Shown here: positions 61,641 to 64,000 of the stretch, piece after piece
Layout of the letters: every line of letters begins with the position of its first letter
How positions within the stretch are numbered: position 1 is the stretch's first letter
NCBI RefSeq assembly: GCF_033115175.1
Contig: NC_084834.1
Span: 78,202,462 to 78,266,461, forward strand
Direction of reading: 5' to 3'
Length of the DNA: 64,000 nt
From: Lepus europaeus
Lineage: Eukaryota > Chordata > Mammalia > Lagomorpha > Leporidae
Position numbers and translations under genes: made by a program
Notes under the pieces: generated by a model
Databases searched by the model: none
Told to the model about the DNA's origin: nothing
The model's input: the letters and a program-made list of their open reading frames with translations, nothing else

Positions 61641-61927
61641 ATCAGCCTCTATCATGAGGATTAAAGTGGACTGTTCCTCTCATCTCTCATGAATGACTGC
61701 CAATTTAATATATAATATAGTACTTTTGATTTGTTGTATGTCTCATTTTCCACCTGTGTTAATGTGTGCTTTTTTCCTTTCAAAAGTGTTAGAATCATTG
61801 ACTATATTATCAAACTGACTACCTGTCCCCACCCCGATAATCAGCATAAGCCACTTATAATCCATAATTTGTCATTAGACAAAACCAATTTTGTCAACAT
61901 ACAAAAGTATATTGAGCCAGAAAATAT

Positions 61928-62525
61928 ATTTTTTTAAATTTTTAACTTTTATTTCATGAATATAAGTTTCCAATGTACAGCTTATGGATTACAATGGCTT
62001 CCCCCTCCCATAACTTCCCTCCCACCTACAACCCTCCCCTCTCCCACTCCCTCTCATCATCAAGATTCATTTTCAATTCTCTTTATATAACAGAAGATCA
62101 ATTTAGTATATATTAAGTAAAGATTTCAATAGTTTGCACCCACATAGAAACACAAAGTGAAACATACTGTTTGAGTACTAGTTATAGCATTAAATCAAAA
62201 TGTACAGCACATTAAGGACAGAGATCTCACACGAGGAGCAAGTGCACAGTGACTCCTGTTGTTGACCCAACAAATTGACACTCTAGTTTATGGCACCAGT
62301 AACCACCCTAGGCTCTCGTCATGAGTTGCCAAGGCTATGGAAGCCTTCCAAGTTTGCCAACTCTGATCATATTTAGACAAGGTCATAAAAGACAGAGTGA
62401 GGATAGTAACCAATGATCCTAAGAGTGGCATTGACCAGGTCTGAACAATTATACAGCATTAAGTGAGGAAGAGGACCATCAGATCCAACTCTTGGCATAG
62501 CTGCCAGGGCTCTTCACAAGCTAAC
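61928..62525 (-). mobile_element. LINE-1 3' end
   Basis: Minus-strand LINE-1 tail and 3' UTR, close to the copy at 34330-34905. TGAGCCAGAAAATAT (61913-61927) and TGAGCCAGAAAGTAT (62526-62540) are the target-site duplication. Confidence 0.92.
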
Positions 62526-62904
62526 TGAGCCAGAAAGTATTAAGAATATTGTCCATCAATATCATAAATACCTCAAATTTAATTCGAAAATTGTAGTGTG
62601 TATGTCATTTGGGGTCCTCGGACAAAATAGTTAGCAACACAAGATGAGAAGTTTTAGATATTTATTGGGGAAATGCCTATGAAAGATAAAGTGGAAAGGA
62701 GCAGCAGGCCTTCAGAACACAATGCTGATCTATTAGAGGAGAGAGGGTAGGAAGGATTGACTGGGAGTAGCATCCTATCACAGGTGAGCTTTAAGAAAAC
62801 CACAGGCATGTCAATGGGCAGTCCCCAGTGAAAAGCTGCCCATTTTAGCAAAGGTTGGGAAAACTTTCTCTGAAGGGACCAGTGTTATGAGTTGACTTGG
62901 GGCT

Positions 62905-63360
62905 TTCTAGAAAAAGAAGATATGCTAAGTTCCCAATTGTTGATGTCTCAGAATGTAAACTCATTTGCAAGGACAGTTGCAGATGTGATTGGCTAAGCTG
63001 AGATTGGGTCATACTGGAGTAGGGTAAGCCCCTTACCTAAAGTGACTTGCTTGCTTATCCATGGACAGCCCCATGAAAGTTAAGAAAAACAGGAAGAACA
63101 TCACATGACAAAGAGGGCAGAGACTATAATTTTTGGCAGCAATTCAAGGAACCATGGCCAAAGATTGGTAACAAACCACGAGAAGATAGGAAGATGCCAG
63201 AACAAACTTCTCTGCAGTTTCCAGAGGGCGAATGGCCCTCCTGCCAGCCTGATTTTGTACTTAACAACATCTAGAACTGTAAGACAATAAGTTTCTGTTG
63301 TTTTAAGCCACCTGGTTTATAGTACTTCATTAGAGGAAAGAAATATAGCCTGGGGGTAAT
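62905..63360 (+). repeat. Ancient medium-reiteration repeat
   Basis: GCAGATGTGATTGGCTAAGC, GTCATACTGGAGTAGG and AATAAGTTTCTGTTGTTTTAAGCCACC follow the same family as 10775-11580, opposite orientation. Confidence 0.55.
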
Positions 63361-63414
63361 CATTATAGGCTTTTGTAGGTCATATTGTTCCTGTCTGCTC
63401 TGGGCTAATGTTTG

Positions 63415-63580
63415 TGTCCCCTCAAAATTCACATGTTGTCATTCTAAACTCCAAGATGGTGGCAGGAACAACCATCATGATTCGGATTAGTGCCATTAGC
63501 CTGGAAACTCACCGTCTATGAATCAAAAATCAGGCCTTTATCAGACACCAAACCAAAGCACCTTGATCTCCTTTTTTTAT
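63415..63580 (+). repeat. Ancient repeat, partial
   Basis: GTGTCCCCTCAAAATTCACATG and CAGGCCTTTATCAGACACC match the type at 58195-58555, with an internal gap. Confidence 0.5.
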
Positions 63581-64000
63581 TATTTAACTGACCAAAAAGC
63601 ATATATTTATTGTGTAGAGCATATTGTTTAGAAGCATGTATATGTTGTAGAAAGTCCACAGAGACTGGCCTGGCAGCCAGTACCTTGATGTTGATCAGCA
63701 GTTTCTACTGGGGAGATCTGAGAGCTTGTCTCCCTCCCACCATAGTCTGCCCCTTACATCTCACAGATCCATTTGGACATGTGTGGTCAGGAAACGCTCC
63801 TCCAGAGTTTCCCTGCCTTTCTTACCACAGAGAAACTAAGAAAATAAAAGCTAACTGGATGGCTGCCATGTTGCAGTTCATGTCAGGGCTGCAACCCCTA
63901 CCTATGGTCTCTCAGTTCCCTAACCATTCTAACCCATTCTACATTTTCCCCACAGTTCTCACCCCAACAAGTCTTAGTGGGTTACCTGGGAGCAGGACCC

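Overview
The window looks like nuclear DNA of a lagomorph, most likely the European rabbit. The main reason is about thirty copies of the tRNA-derived C-repeat (CSINE), a SINE family known from rabbits, hares and pikas, together with rabbit-type LINE-1 elements in young, old and nested states. Splice sites, TATA and AATAAA signals, MIR fragments and AT-rich non-coding DNA all indicate a mammal. There is no operon, CRISPR array, phage or bacterial gene, and I found no intact host protein-coding gene.

The only multi-exon host gene is a medium-chain zinc alcohol dehydrogenase (ADH) on the + strand, from a TATA box near 15445 to an AATAAA at 30841. All nine exons can be placed. Exons 2, 3, 4, 6, 7 and 8 have the usual ADH lengths (102, 139, 88, 261, 136 and 139 bp), and zinc and NAD motifs survive. 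The gene is nevertheless broken: exon 5 has a stop codon and a 5-bp deletion, exon 6 has a stop codon, and intron 2 begins with GC rather than GT. About 16 kb downstream (46633-47109), decayed copies of exons 5 and 6 of a second ADH gene lie in the same orientation, cut off by LINE-1. The window therefore lies inside a tandem ADH cluster.

Layout. 1-15.4 kb: repeats and unique DNA, with LINE-1 3' ends, CSINEs, MIR pieces and a palindromic MITE-like element. 15.4-30.9 kb: the ADH pseudogene, with CSINEs and LINE-1s in introns 1, 2, 3, 6 and 8. 30.9-46 kb: LINE-1 3' ends, a long old 5'-truncated LINE-1 (37.4-40.9 kb) holding three CSINEs, and a RAB1A processed pseudogene (about 42.0-43.9 kb) split by a CSINE. 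46.6-55.1 kb: the ADH relic, then an old LINE-1 into which a nearly full-length young LINE-1 (47516-54675) inserted with a 15-bp target-site duplication. The young element has a long ORF1, an ORF2 with few lesions, and a compound 3' end that looks like a 3' transduction. 55-64 kb: CSINEs (one inserted in another), old LINE-1 pieces and ancient unnamed repeats.

No undescribed functional system is evident. The points of most interest are the finely preserved but disabled ADH gene, its decayed neighbour, the compound 3' end of the young LINE-1, a twin-primed LINE-1 in ADH intron 3, and many dated insertions with clear target-site duplications.
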